Part shown: one piece after another, positions 1-9,109 of the stretch | Layout: every line of letters begins with the position of its first letter | Position numbering within the stretch: position 1 is the first letter of the stretch | Assembly: GCA_949287225.1 (NCBI GenBank) | Contig: CASEFP010000070.1 | Coordinates: 1 to 39,518 of the forward strand | Source: an uncultured Lentisphaeria bacterium | Lineage (GTDB): Bacteria; Verrucomicrobiota; Lentisphaeria; Victivallales; UBA1829 | Length of the DNA: 39,518 nucleotides | Direction: 5' to 3' | The notes under the pieces: generated by a model | Databases searched by the model: none | The model's input: the letters and a program-made list of their open reading frames with translations, nothing else | Told to the model about the DNA's origin: nothing | Position numbers and translations under genes: made by a program

Positions 1-1834
1 CGAGTCTGGCTTCCAGCGCTTCCAGCTGAGCGGCAAGCTCTTTGGGAAGTCTGTCGAACTTCTTGTAGTGCTCCTTGATCATCTCGACCTCTTTGAGCCA
101 GCCTTCCCTGTCGAAGGAGAGAAGCTCTTTCATGTCGGCCTCGGTGACCTCGTTCTCAATGCCGGTGCGGTCGATCGCATCCACGGTCGGCATGTAGCCG
201 ATCGGGGTTTCGACGGCCTTGCCTTCGCCGTTGCAGCGCTCGAAGACCCATTTCAGGACGCGGCTGTTGTCGCCGAATCCGGGCCAGAGCCACTTGCCGT
301 CGGCGGTCTTGCGGAACCAGTTCACGCAGAAGATCTTCGGCAGCTTCGCGCCGGCGACCTTTCCGATGTCAAGCCAGTGCTGGAAGTAGTCGCCCATGTT
401 GTAGCCGCAGAACGGAAGCATCGCGAACGGGTCGCGGCGGACCGTGCCGGCCTTGACGTCAAGCGCGGCGGCGGTCACTTCGGAACCGACGGAGGAGCCG
501 ATCATCACGCCGTGCTCCCAGGAGAGCGCCTGGTAGACCAGCGGCAGCGTGGACGGACGGCGTCCGCCGAACAGGAACGCGTCGATCGGAACGCCGGCGG
601 GATCTTCCCAGTTCGGGGCGATCGCCGGGCAGTTCTTGGCGCGGGCGGTGAAACGGGCGTTCGGATGCGCGGCCTTGACCGGTTTGCCTTCCGCGTCGGT
701 CTGGCCCATTTCCCAGACGTTGCCCTTCCAGTCGATCAGCTTTTCGCCCGGAGCCAGATCCACGTCCATGCCTTCCCACCAGATGTCGCCCTCGGGACGG
801 AGCGCGCAGTTCGTGAAAATGGTCTCCTTCGCGCAGGAGAGCATCGCGTTTTTATTGGATTTCATCGAGGTTCCGGGCGCAACGCCGAAGAATCCGTTTT
901 CCGGATTGATCGCATAGAGGCGGCCGTCCTTGCCGAACTTCATCCAGGAGATGTCGTCACCGATGGTCTCGACCTTCCAGCCGGGGATCGTCGGGATGAG
1001 CATCGCAAGATTGGTCTTGCCGCAGGCGGACGGGAACGCGCCGGTCACATATTTGACTTCGCCCTTCGGATTGGTGAGCTTGAGGATGAGCATGTGCTCG
1101 GCCATCCAGCCCTCGTCGCGCGCCTGAACGGACGCAATGCGCAGAGCAAGACACTTCTTGCCGAGGATGGCGTTTCCGCCGTAACCGGAACCGAACGACC
1201 AGATCTCACGGGTTTCCGGGAACTGCGCGATGTATTTGTGTTCCATCGGGGCGCAGGGCCAGATGCCGTTGTCGGAGGCGCCGTTTTCCAGCGGCTTGCC
1301 GACGGAGTGGATGCAGGGGACGAATTCGCCGTCCTCGCCGAGAACATCCAGAACCGCATTTCCGACACGGGTCATGATGTGCATGTTGATCACAACGTAG
1401 GCGGAGTCGGTGATCTCAACGCCGATCTTCGCGATATTGGAACCGACCGGCCCCATGGAGAACGGGATGACATACATGGTTCTGCCGTGCATGCAGCCTT
1501 TGTAGAGGGCTCTCATCTCGGCTTTGAGTTTGACGGGGTCGATCCAGTGGTTGGTCGGGCCGGCGTCCTCCTCCTTCTCGGAGGCGATGAACGTGCGGGC
1601 TTCAACGCGAGCGACGTCGGACGGATCGCTGCGGAACAGGATGCAGTCCGGACGGAGTTTGCTGTTCAGGCGGGTTGCAAGGCCGGATTTGACCATTTCG
1701 TCGCACAATCCATAGTACTCCGTGTTGGTTCCGTCGCACCAGTAGATCGCGTCCGGCTCGCAGAGCTCGGCCCATTCGTTGACCCAGGCAACCATCTTCG
1801 GATGGTTCGGGGCCGCATTCAGAGTCTTAACCAT
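1..1834 (-). CDS. pckG: Phosphoenolpyruvate carboxykinase (GTP), 3' end outside window
   Basis: Catalyses GTP-dependent interconversion of oxaloacetate and phosphoenolpyruvate plus CO2 in the cytosol. In anaerobic fermenters it often runs toward oxaloacetate. The reverse-strand translation starts [13 protein letters not shown] and carries the family signature FPSACGKTN, whose cysteine and P-loop lysine belong to the GTP-type active site. The stretch [13 protein letters not shown] and the nearby EHGVMIGSS are also typical of the GTP family rather than the ATP family. 611 codons are visible, close to the usual 600-620 residue length, and the visible end is a charged helix, so only a few residues are probably missing. 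The ATG at 1834 has a GGAGG site 6 bases upstream. It is divergent from the VOR operon. A long open frame lies on the opposite strand and is only a shadow of this gene. Confidence 0.95.
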   Translation of the reverse strand, partial: MVKTLNAAPNHPKMVAWVNEWAELCEPDAIYWCDGTNTEYYGLCDEMVKSGLATRLNSKLRPDCILFRSDPSDVARVEARTFIASEKEEDAGPTNHWIDPVKLKAEMRALYKGCMHGRTMYVIPFSMGPVGSNIAKIGVEITDSAYVVINMHIMTRVGNAVLDVLGEDGEFVPCIHSVGKPLENGASDNGIWPCAPMEHKYIAQFPETREIWSFGSGYGGNAILGKKCLALRIASVQARDEGWMAEHMLILKLTNPKGEVKYVTGAFPSACGKTNLAMLIPTIPGWKVETIGDDISWMKFGKDGRLYAINPENGFFGVAPGTSMKSNKNAMLSCAKETIFTNCALRPEGDIWWEGMDVDLAPGEKLIDWKGNVWEMGQTDAEGKPVKAAHPNARFTARAKNCPAIAPNWEDPAGVPIDAFLFGGRRPSTLPLVYQALSWEHGVMIGSSVGSEVTAAALDVKAGTVRRDPFAMLPFCGYNMGDYFQHWLDIGKVAGAKLPKIFCVNWFRKTADGKWLWPGFGDNSRVLKWVFERCNGEGKAVETPIGYMPTVDAIDRTGIENEVTEADMKELLSFDREGWLKEVEMIKEHYKKFDRLPKELAAQLEALEARL

Positions 1835-1884
1835 TTTTACCTCCATTGAGTCTTGGGTTCTCTTCCTGAAAGATAAATCCGGAT

Positions 1885-1913
1885 AATATACTCTGCTGTG
1901 AAAGATTTTACAA
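1885..1913 (-). promoter_or_regulatory. Candidate promoter of the PEPCK gene
   Basis: On the minus strand there is TTGTAA (1908-1913), a 17-base spacer and TATATT (1885-1890). The predicted transcript start near 1878 gives a leader of about 44 bases to the ATG at 1834. The -10 context, AGTATATTATCCGG, is identical to that ahead of the U32 gene at 5028. This is a pattern match only; no start site was measured. Confidence 0.65.
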
Positions 1914-1991
1914 ACTCCGTTCCACCTTTTTTTCAAGAAAAACAATCCCTCCAGCGGATTATGCGGCAGAAGCATTGTGAAAAAAATAACG

Positions 1992-2004
1992 TTCGGTTTC
2001 CGAA
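1992..2004. promoter_or_regulatory. Small inverted repeat between divergent promoters
   Basis: TTCGG-TTT-CCGAA forms perfect 5-base arms around a 3-base centre. It lies between the divergent PEPCK and VOR promoters, about 80 and 40 bases from their -35 boxes. It could be an operator or a chance hairpin. The rest of 1835-2109 holds only the two promoters and AT-rich sequence. Confidence 0.25.
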
Positions 2005-2042
2005 GGATCCGCGCCAATTCACAATCCTTCCGGAGCGCGGGG

Positions 2043-2071
2043 TTGAAAAAAGCGGATTTCCGTGGTATATT
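2043..2071 (+). promoter_or_regulatory. Candidate promoter of the VOR operon
   Basis: TTGAAA (2043-2048), a 17-base spacer and TATATT (2066-2071). The expected leader is about 32 bases before the ferredoxin start at 2110. An in-frame upstream GTG at 2062 overlaps the -10 box, which argues against it as a start. Confidence 0.65.
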
Positions 2072-2109
2072 TCCTGTTTTCCGGAAATCATCACCACGGA
2101 GGTGAAACC

Positions 2110-2334
2110 ATGATGAAAAAATACCGTATCGCCATCGCGCGGGAGGAGTGCAAAGGATGCAGACGATGCATTCCCGCCTGTCCGAAAAACCTGATCGCCG
2201 TCGGCGGCGAATTGAATAAACAGGGGTATTTCGCCGTGCACGCGGAGCATCCCGAAAACTGCATCGGCTGCGGCTCGTGTTTCCTGCAGTGTCCCGAACC
2301 GGGCGCCATCACCATCTATCAGACGGAGGAGTGA
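2110..2334 (+). CDS. vorD: 4Fe-4S ferredoxin subunit of a 2-oxoacid:ferredoxin oxidoreductase
   Basis: A 74-residue 2[4Fe-4S] ferredoxin-type electron-transfer subunit. Two cluster motifs are visible, [12 protein letters not shown] near residues 15-26 and [12 protein letters not shown] near 51-62. It is the first gene of a three-gene operon with the alpha and the fused beta-gamma subunits of a ketoacid oxidoreductase, so it should be the delta subunit passing electrons from the TPP enzyme to soluble ferredoxin. The ATG at 2110 is chosen because GGAGGTG lies 5 bases upstream; an ATG immediately after it (2113) is also possible. The stop is 7 bases from the next start. The symbol follows the vor-type partner and is inferred from context. 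Confidence 0.85.
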   Translation: MMKKYRIAIAREECKGCRRCIPACPKNLIAVGGELNKQGYFAVHAEHPENCIGCGSCFLQCPEPGAITIYQTEE

Positions 2335-2341
2335 ATCAGTC

Positions 2342-3415
2342 ATGGAATACAACAACCGTCTTCTCCTGAAAGGAAACGAGGCGCTCGTCTACGGCGCCCT
2401 GCTCGCCGGATGCGACTGCTTTTTCGGGTATCCGATCACGCCGGCAAGCGAAATCGCCCACAGCGCCGCCGCGCTCTTTCCCAAACTCAACCGCGTCTTC
2501 ATTCAGGCGGAATCCGAAATCGCCGCCATCAACATGGTGATCGGAGCCGTCGCCGAAGGAAGACGCGCGATGACCGCAAGTTCCGGACTCGGCATCAGCC
2601 TCAAACAGGAGGAGGTCAGCTATCTGGCGGCCTATGAAATGCCAGCGGTGATCGCGGACATCACGCGCGGAGGGCCCGGACTCGGCAACATCGGCCCGGA
2701 ACAGGCGGATTACTTCCAGCTGGTCAAGGGCGGCGGGCACGGCAGCTACAAGTGCCTGGTCTTCACCCCCAACTCCGTGCAGGAGATGTGCGACATGGCC
2801 TATGAGTCCTTCCGCATGGCCGAGAAATACCGGATGCCCGCCTATATCATGGCCGACGGCGTGATCGGGCAGATGATGGAATCGCTCACGCTCCCCGAAC
2901 CGGCGGTCTACGATTACGATCCCGAATGGAAAATGGGGCGGATCGTCGACGGGAAAGCCAACATCATCACATCCATCTATCTGGAACACGACGATCTGGA
3001 GGAACTGAACCGCCGCCTTCAGGCGAAATACCGCCGCATCGAGGAGACCGAACAGCGCGCCGAGGAGTTCATGACCGATGACGCGGAAATCGTGCTGGTC
3101 GCCTATGGCATCAGTTCGCGCGTTGCAGCCGGCGCGGTCGCAATGCTGCGCGAGGAGGGAATCCGCGCCGGGCTCGTGCGCCCGAAAATGGTCTTTCCGT
3201 TCCCGAAAAACGCGCTGCGCAAACTCCTTGACAACGGACAGACCCGCGCTCTCGTCAGCGTCGAGCTGAGCGCGGGGCAGATGATCGAGGACATCCGCCT
3301 CGCCATCGACTGCCGCCTGCCGGTGCACCTGTGCAGCCGGATGGGCGGAAACATTCCAAGCTGCAATGAAATCTGCGATATGGTCAAAGCGATCCGGAAG
3401 GAGATGAAATCATGA
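2342..3415 (+). CDS. vorB: 2-oxoacid:ferredoxin oxidoreductase, alpha subunit (VorB-like)
   Basis: Alpha subunit (pyrimidine-binding and transketolase C-terminal regions) of an oxygen-sensitive enzyme that oxidatively decarboxylates a 2-oxoacid to its acyl-CoA and reduces ferredoxin. The 357-residue protein has the family features FFGYPITPASEI near residue 28, QAESEIAAINM near 60, SSGLGISLKQE near 80 and GGPGLGNIGPEQADY near 110. These resemble the 3-methyl-2-oxobutanoate (VorB) type more than pyruvate oxidoreductases, which are longer fused proteins. The Shine-Dalgarno GGAGGAG is inside the end of the ferredoxin gene. The stop overlaps the next start (ATGA). The exact substrate (branched-chain 2-oxoacid or 2-oxoglutarate) cannot be read from sequence alone. 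Confidence 0.9.
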   Translation: MEYNNRLLLKGNEALVYGALLAGCDCFFGYPITPASEIAHSAAALFPKLNRVFIQAESEIAAINMVIGAVAEGRRAMTASSGLGISLKQEEVSYLAAYEMPAVIADITRGGPGLGNIGPEQADYFQLVKGGGHGSYKCLVFTPNSVQEMCDMAYESFRMAEKYRMPAYIMADGVIGQMMESLTLPEPAVYDYDPEWKMGRIVDGKANIITSIYLEHDDLEELNRRLQAKYRRIEETEQRAEEFMTDDAEIVLVAYGISSRVAAGAVAMLREEGIRAGLVRPKMVFPFPKNALRKLLDNGQTRALVSVELSAGQMIEDIRLAIDCRLPVHLCSRMGGNIPSCNEICDMVKAIRKEMKS

Positions 3416-4905
3416 GTGAAACTGTGAAATTCGGAAAATCCTCCGTCTTCTTCGACACCTTTGAACGCCGTCCCGGGCCGATCAAGAAAAACATGCACTA
3501 CTGTCCCGGATGCGGACACGGCATTCTGCACAAACTGATCGCCGAGGCGATCGAACATTACGGCATCCGGAAGGACACCGTGCTGATCGCGCCCGTCGGC
3601 TGTGCGGTTTTCGCCTATTACTACTTCAACTGCGGCAGCATTTCCGTGGCGCACGGGCGTGCTCCCGCGGTGGGAACCGGCATTTCCCGCGCCAATCCGG
3701 AATCCTTCGTCATCTCCTACCAGGGAGACGGCGACCTCGGCGCCATCGGATTCAACGAGTTCATTCAGGCGGCGAACCGCGGGGAGAAAATGACGGTCTT
3801 CTTCGTCAACAACGCCAATTACGGCATGACCGGCGGGCAGATGGCGCCGACCACCCTTCCGGGACAGAAAACGATGACCTCCCCCTACGGGCGCAACACG
3901 GCAACGGACGGTTTTCCGCTGAAAGTCTGCGAGCTGACGAATGCGCTGGAGGCACCGGTCTATATCGAGCGAGTCGCGCTCACCACGACACCGCGCATCC
4001 GCGACGCCAGAAAAGCGGTCTTCAAGGCCGTCGAAAATCTCCGCGACCGCAGGGGATTCTCGCTTGTTGAAGTGCTCTCCCCCTGCCCCGTGAATCTGAA
4101 AATGAGCGCGCAGGAGATCAACGCCTTCATTGAGGAACGCATGGAGAAATACTTCCCGCTCGGATGCTTCCGCGACCGGTCCGCCGAAACGTTTCCTGCT
4201 CCGATGCCGCCGGAACCGGTCCGCGATCCGGAAAAGGTCAGGGAGCTCCTCTTCCCGCGCAAGCTCAACATCGGGGTGCCGAAAACCTTCCGCAACGAGT
4301 CGAAAATCTTCAACTACGAGCGGAGGATCAAAATCGGCGGATTCGGCGGACAAGGCATCCTGAGTCTCGGGATCATGCTTGCCAACATGGCGAAACTGCG
4401 CAACTTCAATGTCACATGGATGCCCTCCTACGGACCCGAACAGCGCGGCGGCTCGGCAAGCTGCTCGATCATTCTGAGCCATAATAAAATTCCGTCGCCG
4501 CTGATCGACCGGGACTGCAATCTTCTGATCGCAATGACGCAGACCGCTCTTGAAAAATACATTCACGAGCTCAAGCCCAATGGCGTGCTCCTGTATGACA
4601 GTTCGACCATGAAGCGGCCGGATGTCACGCCGGACAAGAAGGTGCTAGGTATTGACGCGCTCGACATTGCAACGAACCGCGTCGGCAATCATAAATGCGC
4701 GAACTCCGTTGTTCTCGGCGCGCTTTCCGTGATTCTGATCGACCATTACCTGGAAGGCGAAGACAAGCTGGATTTCGACCGAGCTTTCGAGGAAGCGATC
4801 ATCGACGGCTTCAGCAATAAACCCGAAGTCATCAAACAGAACCTTTACGCCTTTTATGAGGGCAAGAAAGTGGCACTGGAACGGGTCCGCGACTCCCGCA
4901 CCTGA
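3412..4905 (+). CDS. 2-oxoacid:ferredoxin oxidoreductase, fused beta (TPP) and gamma subunits
   Basis: A 497-residue protein joining two normally separate subunits. Residues about 1-245 are the TPP-binding beta subunit: CPGCGHGILH near 31, then GDGDLGAIG and NNANYGMTGGQ, the Mg-TPP motif. After a linker of about 60 residues, rich in proline and charged residues, the gamma subunit starts near residue 303 with KIGGFGGQGILSLG and continues PSYGPEQRGGSASC. Both halves look intact, with no stop or internal start of obvious strength between them. Together with VorD and VorB this gives all four functional parts of a VOR/KOR-type enzyme in three genes. The ATG overlaps the vorB stop by four bases, suggesting translational coupling. 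Equivalent to VorA plus VorC. Confidence 0.9.
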   Translation: MSETVKFGKSSVFFDTFERRPGPIKKNMHYCPGCGHGILHKLIAEAIEHYGIRKDTVLIAPVGCAVFAYYYFNCGSISVAHGRAPAVGTGISRANPESFVISYQGDGDLGAIGFNEFIQAANRGEKMTVFFVNNANYGMTGGQMAPTTLPGQKTMTSPYGRNTATDGFPLKVCELTNALEAPVYIERVALTTTPRIRDARKAVFKAVENLRDRRGFSLVEVLSPCPVNLKMSAQEINAFIEERMEKYFPLGCFRDRSAETFPAPMPPEPVRDPEKVRELLFPRKLNIGVPKTFRNESKIFNYERRIKIGGFGGQGILSLGIMLANMAKLRNFNVTWMPSYGPEQRGGSASCSIILSHNKIPSPLIDRDCNLLIAMTQTALEKYIHELKPNGVLLYDSSTMKRPDVTPDKKVLGIDALDIATNRVGNHKCANSVVLGALSVILIDHYLEGEDKLDFDRAFEEAIIDGFSNKPEVIKQNLYAFYEGKKVALERVRDSRT

Positions 4906-4908
4906 CAG

Positions 4909-4943
4909 AGACGGGAAAATGCGCCGCATTCTGCCGTCTCTAT
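4909..4943 (+). terminator. Stem-loop after the VOR operon
   Basis: AGAGACGG (4909-4916) pairs perfectly with CCGTCTCT (4936-4943). The 19-base loop holds a nested AATGC/GCATT stem. It begins 3 bases after the stop codon. No T-run follows, so it may be a transcript-end stabiliser or a non-canonical terminator. Confidence 0.5.
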
Positions 4944-5005
4944 GACGCTTATCACTGGAGTATGGCAGAATGCAAGGTCCTGCGGATTTTTGTCGTTTCG
5001 CCGGA

Positions 5006-5034
5006 TTGAAAGCACTCTCCAGACCCAGTATATT
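5006..5034 (+). promoter_or_regulatory. Candidate promoter of the U32 gene
   Basis: TTGAAA (5006-5011), a 17-base spacer and TATATT (5029-5034), with an expected leader of about 32 bases before the ATG at 5073. Same -35 and -10 hexamers and spacing as the VOR operon promoter. Confidence 0.65.
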
Positions 5035-5072
5035 ATCCGGCAAACAAAATATTCTGGAAAGGATCGCAGGCA

Positions 5073-7280
5073 ATGGAACTTCTGGCTCCGGCGGGAAATC
5101 TGGAATGCGCGCTTGCCGCGTTCGACGCGGGGGCGGACGCCGTCTACTGCGGATTGAAACGCTTCAATGCGCGCGAACGGACCGAAAATTTTTCCTTTGA
5201 CGAAATGTCGCGTCTGATCGCGTATGCGCATAAACTCTCCCGGCGCGTCTATGTCACATTCAATACGCTTGTCAAGGAGGACGAACTCGACGAGGCGGCA
5301 GAGGAACTGGCGTATCTTGAGGAGCTGCGCCCGGACGCCCTCATCGTGCAGGATCTCGGGATTGCAAGAATCGCGCGCGAATATTTCCCGAAACTCACGC
5401 TGCACGGCTCAACCCAGATGGGACTGCACAATTCCGCAGGACTTGCCTTCGCGAAGGAACTCGGACTTGCCCGCGTCATTCTGGAACGACAGACCACACT
5501 CGCCGAACTGGAAAAAATCATGCAGTCAAAGCCGCCGGTCGAAGTGGAAATCTTCATTCACGGCGCCCTCTGCTGCTGCATTTCCGGCACCTGCCTGCTC
5601 TCCTCCTGGCTCGGCGGATGGAGCGGAAACCGCGGAAAATGCAAACAGCCCTGCCGGAGACGACACCGCTCATCCGAAGGGAACGGGTTCTTCCTTTCCG
5701 CACAGGATCTCGCCACGCCGGAACTGATTCCGCGCCTGATGAAAACGGGCGTAACCTCCTTCAAAATCGAGGGCCGTCTCCGGCGCGCCGACTACGTCAC
5801 GAACGTCGTGACCGCCTACCGGATGCTGATGGATGCTGCCGCCCGCTCCGAAGAAGCCTTCCGCGCGAAGCTCCCCGAGGCGAAAACGTATCTCGCCAGA
5901 ACTTACGGGCGCAAATGGTCGAACGGCTACTATACGAAGGAATCCGCCGCAAATCTGATCAAGCACGATGCCATGGGGGTCTCCGGACTTCTCTGCGCAA
6001 AAGTAGTCTCAACGTCTCCGAACGGATTCACCATGAGCGTCAACCGCAGCGTGTTCCTCGGCGACATGATCCGGGTTCAGCCGCCAAGCGGAGACGAGGG
6101 GTCGGCCTTTCGCGTCACGAAAATGACGTGCCGGGGTAAAAGCGTCTCCTGCGCCTCGAGAAATGAGGAAGTTTTCGTCCACGCGGACAAGGAGATTCCG
6201 CGCGGCGGACTCGTCTACAAGATCGGCGAGCGCACGCAGGACTACTCCGCGCGCATCGCCGCGCTTCCGTCCCGGCTTCCGCTTCTGGATATGGATGTCA
6301 CTCTCTCGCGCACACTCTGCCGCGTGGAGATCCAGGGACAGACCTGGGAACAGGCGCTCACACTCTCCGAAGCGGAAAAACAACCGCTTGATCCGGCTCG
6401 CATCGTTGAGGAATTCTCCAAACTGCGCGATGAGCGTTTTGAGGCGGGATGTGTGCGTGTCACGGTGTCCGGGAATCCGTTTCTCCCGTCCAGTGTCCTG
6501 CGGCAGCTGCGGAAGGAGTGCGCAGGAATGCTTCTGCCCAGGCTTGATCCCGCGCGAAGTGCCGCGGAAACGCGGAAAGCCCTTGCGCGCTTCCATGCCG
6601 ATCACGCGGCGCTTGTCCATCCGAAGCTCCGGGAGAGAGTGCCCGATACAGTTCTTCTGCCGCGCGGGAAACATCCGAAGCTTGCCGCGCACTGCATTCT
6701 TGCGCGGGAGATGACGGACGATCCCGCGCCGCACGAGGAGCTGCTTCTTCCCTTCTACATCCCGGAAAGCGCGCTTGAGGAGGTGAAACAGGCAATCCGC
6801 CGCCATATTGAAAAAGGGGGGCGGACAATCCGGATCACCTCGACAGGACACATCCCCCTCCTCCGGGAGCATCCCGGTCTGACGATCAAAACCTGCATGC
6901 CGCTTCCGGTCTGCAATGCGATGGCGGTCGCGGAACTGGCACAGCACGGCGTGTCTCTTGTCCAGGGATGTCTGGAACTCGGGAAAACCGAACTTGCCGC
7001 GCTGGGCAGAAAGTCGATCCTGCCATTTGAGCTCTACCGTTACGGCCGGCCGGTTCTGCTTTCGACCCGAGCGGCGCTTCCCGTCCACGGCAGGATGCTT
7101 GACGCGAAAGGAGACGCGTTCCGGGTTGAAACACACGGCATTCTGACGCAGGTTCTGCCGGAAAAGGTTCTGAGCCTCCCCGGACTGGACGAGGCGGACG
7201 CCTGTTTCTATGATCTGCGCGCCGCGGAAGAACACGAACACAACACGGCGCACTTCAACTTCGACATCACACTTGCGTGA
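5073..7280 (+). CDS. rlhA: U32 family protein with C-terminal DUF3656-type region, RlhA-like
   Basis: A 735-residue U32 family protein. Once named collagenase-like peptidases, members of this length with the extra C-terminal region include RlhA, which hydroxylates C2501 of 23S rRNA. Visible features are the N-terminal MELLAPAGNLECALAAFDAGADAVYCG, the U32 signature around EIFIHGALCCCISGTC (near residue 162), a cysteine cluster CKQPC that fits an iron-sulfur site, and KIEGRLRRADYV near 232. The C-terminal half (about 370-735) matches the extra region of long family members. The start at 5073 has AAAGGAT upstream and a good promoter. It converges on rlmI with a 6-base gap. Substrate assignment is family-level; other U32 proteins act in tRNA hydroxylation or ubiquinone synthesis. 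Confidence 0.75.
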   Translation: MELLAPAGNLECALAAFDAGADAVYCGLKRFNARERTENFSFDEMSRLIAYAHKLSRRVYVTFNTLVKEDELDEAAEELAYLEELRPDALIVQDLGIARIAREYFPKLTLHGSTQMGLHNSAGLAFAKELGLARVILERQTTLAELEKIMQSKPPVEVEIFIHGALCCCISGTCLLSSWLGGWSGNRGKCKQPCRRRHRSSEGNGFFLSAQDLATPELIPRLMKTGVTSFKIEGRLRRADYVTNVVTAYRMLMDAAARSEEAFRAKLPEAKTYLARTYGRKWSNGYYTKESAANLIKHDAMGVSGLLCAKVVSTSPNGFTMSVNRSVFLGDMIRVQPPSGDEGSAFRVTKMTCRGKSVSCASRNEEVFVHADKEIPRGGLVYKIGERTQDYSARIAALPSRLPLLDMDVTLSRTLCRVEIQGQTWEQALTLSEAEKQPLDPARIVEEFSKLRDERFEAGCVRVTVSGNPFLPSSVLRQLRKECAGMLLPRLDPARSAAETRKALARFHADHAALVHPKLRERVPDTVLLPRGKHPKLAAHCILAREMTDDPAPHEELLLPFYIPESALEEVKQAIRRHIEKGGRTIRITSTGHIPLLREHPGLTIKTCMPLPVCNAMAVAELAQHGVSLVQGCLELGKTELAALGRKSILPFELYRYGRPVLLSTRAALPVHGRMLDAKGDAFRVETHGILTQVLPEKVLSLPGLDEADACFYDLRAAEEHEHNTAHFNFDITLA

Positions 7281-7286
7281 TTCCAT

Positions 7287-8480
7287 TCACTCTGCAACGC
7301 TCACCAGGCCCTTAAGGTAGAGCGCCTCGGGAAAGGCTAGCGGCACGGGATGGTCGGGCGCCTGGGAGAGTTCCCGCAGAATCCGTGCCTCCCGCCCGGC
7401 GTCCAGCGCGGCATCGGCGGTGATCTTCTGAAAGAGCGGACGCTCCATCAGCCCCGAGCAGGAGAAGTTGACGAGAAGCCCGCCCGGATTCAGGATGCGG
7501 AACCCCAGAAGGGCTATGTCCTTGTAGGCGCGGCATCCGTGCATCAGCGCGTTTTTCGAGTCGATGAATTTCGGGGGATCCAGAATCACCATGTCAAAGG
7601 TTCTGCCGGATTCGCGGCAGTGCCGCAGATACGCGAAAACATCCGCCTCGACATTCTCATACGCGGACGCGGGAAGCTGATTCCGCCGGAAATTCTCCTC
7701 CGCGCACTCCAGAGCGGGACGCGAGGAATCCACATTGGTCACATGGACGGCACCCCCTTTCAGCGCGCAGACGCCGAAGGTTCCGGTATAGGCGAAACAG
7801 TTCAATACACGCCGTCCGGCGGAGAGCGACGCGACCGCGTTGCGGTTCTCCTTCTGGTCGAGATAAAAACCGGTCTTGTGTCCATGAAAGACGTCGACCT
7901 GAAACGTGAGGCCGTTTTCCACAATTGGAAGCGATTGCGGCGGCATCTCCCCCGCGAGAAGGCCGACACTCTCGGGCAGCCCCTCCTTCTTCCGCGCGAC
8001 AAGGTCGGAGCGCTCGTAAACGCCCCGGCAGTTTGTCTCCGCAAGAAGCGCTTCTGCAATCTCCAGCTTGAAGCGTTCGGCTCCGGCGCTGGAAATCTGG
8101 ACGACGATCCACTCCCCGTAACGGTCGGCGGTCACACCGGGGAGCCCGTCCGCCTCGGCGGCAAGCAGGCGGCATGCGCCCTGCGGCGCGTCATACCCGA
8201 GAAAAGCGCGGTAGGCAAGCGCCCGGGAGATGCGCCTGACAAAAAAATCGTGATCAATGCGCTCCCCGGGATCGAAGCTCCAGACGCGAGCGCGGAGCTG
8301 GGAGTCCGGTGAATAAGCGCCGCGCGCAAGAAAACGCCCGTCGGACGCGTGAATCGAAACGGTCGCGCCGCGTTCCGGACGGCCTTCGACACGTTCGACG
8401 CTGCCGGAGAAAATCCACGGATGACGCCGCAGCAGGGATTTTTCGCGGCCCTTCCCGAGATACAGCGCTCCTTCACTCAT
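7287..8480 (-). CDS. rlmI: 23S rRNA (cytosine-C5) methyltransferase, RlmI family
   Basis: A class I SAM-dependent methyltransferase of 397 residues, the usual RlmI length. RlmI makes m5C at position 1962 of 23S rRNA. The N-terminal about 75 residues form the PUA-like RNA-binding domain (LGKGREKSLLRRHPWIFSGSV). A central RlmI-type domain follows, then the Rossmann domain with VLNCFAYTGTFG (SAM-binding loop), VILDPPKF (motif IV) and NFSCSG, whose cysteine is a candidate catalytic residue. AGAGG precedes the ATG by about 9 bases. It is the last gene of the minus-strand operon with the nitroreductase and the kinase-thioesterase fusion, starting 22 bases after the nitroreductase stop. Confidence 0.88.
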   Translation of the reverse strand: MSEGALYLGKGREKSLLRRHPWIFSGSVERVEGRPERGATVSIHASDGRFLARGAYSPDSQLRARVWSFDPGERIDHDFFVRRISRALAYRAFLGYDAPQGACRLLAAEADGLPGVTADRYGEWIVVQISSAGAERFKLEIAEALLAETNCRGVYERSDLVARKKEGLPESVGLLAGEMPPQSLPIVENGLTFQVDVFHGHKTGFYLDQKENRNAVASLSAGRRVLNCFAYTGTFGVCALKGGAVHVTNVDSSRPALECAEENFRRNQLPASAYENVEADVFAYLRHCRESGRTFDMVILDPPKFIDSKNALMHGCRAYKDIALLGFRILNPGGLLVNFSCSGLMERPLFQKITADAALDAGREARILRELSQAPDHPVPLAFPEALYLKGLVSVAE

Positions 8481-8502
8481 ACAGAAAACCTCTCGGGCTG
8501 CC

Positions 8503-9075
8503 TCAGCACCATTTCGTAATCGCGTCCACGGTCAGCTTCGGCACATGGAGCGTATTCCGGCTGTCAAGGTAGTAGCTGATGTCCGATTCATCCGTGACAT
8601 CCTCGGAGACGGGCGATTCCGCCGGATGCCCGAGCGCGACCAGATAGAGAATCCGTTCCGGCTCCGCGACGTCGAGAATCTCCGCGACGGCCTCGCGCTT
8701 GTGCGAACCGATCCAGCAGCAGCCGATTCCGCGCTCCCACGCGGCGAACTCCATGCTCTGAATCGCGGCGCCCGCGTCGGCATGAAGCAGCGGCCCCGGC
8801 TCGCAGCTGCAGAGCACGGCGATGAAGGCGACGGGCGCGGTCCTGCCGGGGACGGGGTCGCGGTGCGGGCGGACCAGAGAGGCATACGCGGTATGCGGGA
8901 GAATGCGTTCGACCAGTTCCGGTTCCGTTGCGACCAGATAGCGCAGACGCTGCCTGTTGGAGGCGCAGGAGGCAAGGCGGGCGGCATTGAGGATCGCGCG
9001 GAGATCCTCCTTCGTCAGCGGTTCCTGCGTGAACTGGCGGATGGTGCGGCGTTTCAGAAGTTCGGCAAATTCCAT
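8503..9075 (-). CDS. Nitroreductase family protein (FMN)
   Basis: A 190-residue protein of the nitroreductase fold, which binds FMN and reduces diverse substrates with NAD(P)H. The N-terminal LLKRRTIRQFTQEPLTKEDL matches the conserved RRSxRxF phosphate-binding motif of the family. The middle has DAGAAIQSMEFAAWERGIGCCWIG, the conserved helix and strand after the FMN site, and VALGHPAE follows near the C-terminal third. A strong AGGAGGT lies 7 bases before the ATG. It sits between the kinase-thioesterase fusion (34-base gap) and rlmI (22-base gap) in one operon. The physiological substrate is unknown and the neighbours do not reveal it. Confidence 0.85.
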   Translation of the reverse strand: MEFAELLKRRTIRQFTQEPLTKEDLRAILNAARLASCASNRQRLRYLVATEPELVERILPHTAYASLVRPHRDPVPGRTAPVAFIAVLCSCEPGPLLHADAGAAIQSMEFAAWERGIGCCWIGSHKREAVAEILDVAEPERILYLVALGHPAESPVSEDVTDESDISYYLDSRNTLHVPKLTVDAITKWC

Positions 9076-9109
9076 AAAAGACCTCCTGTTTTTTCTGTTG
9101 TTCCGCGTG

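Noticed and set aside
68..1849. Open frame of 593 codons on the plus strand
   Set aside because: It lies antisense to the PEPCK gene, whose minus-strand translation has clear family motifs. The plus-strand product has no recognisable domain, and antisense frames are common in GC-rich coding DNA.
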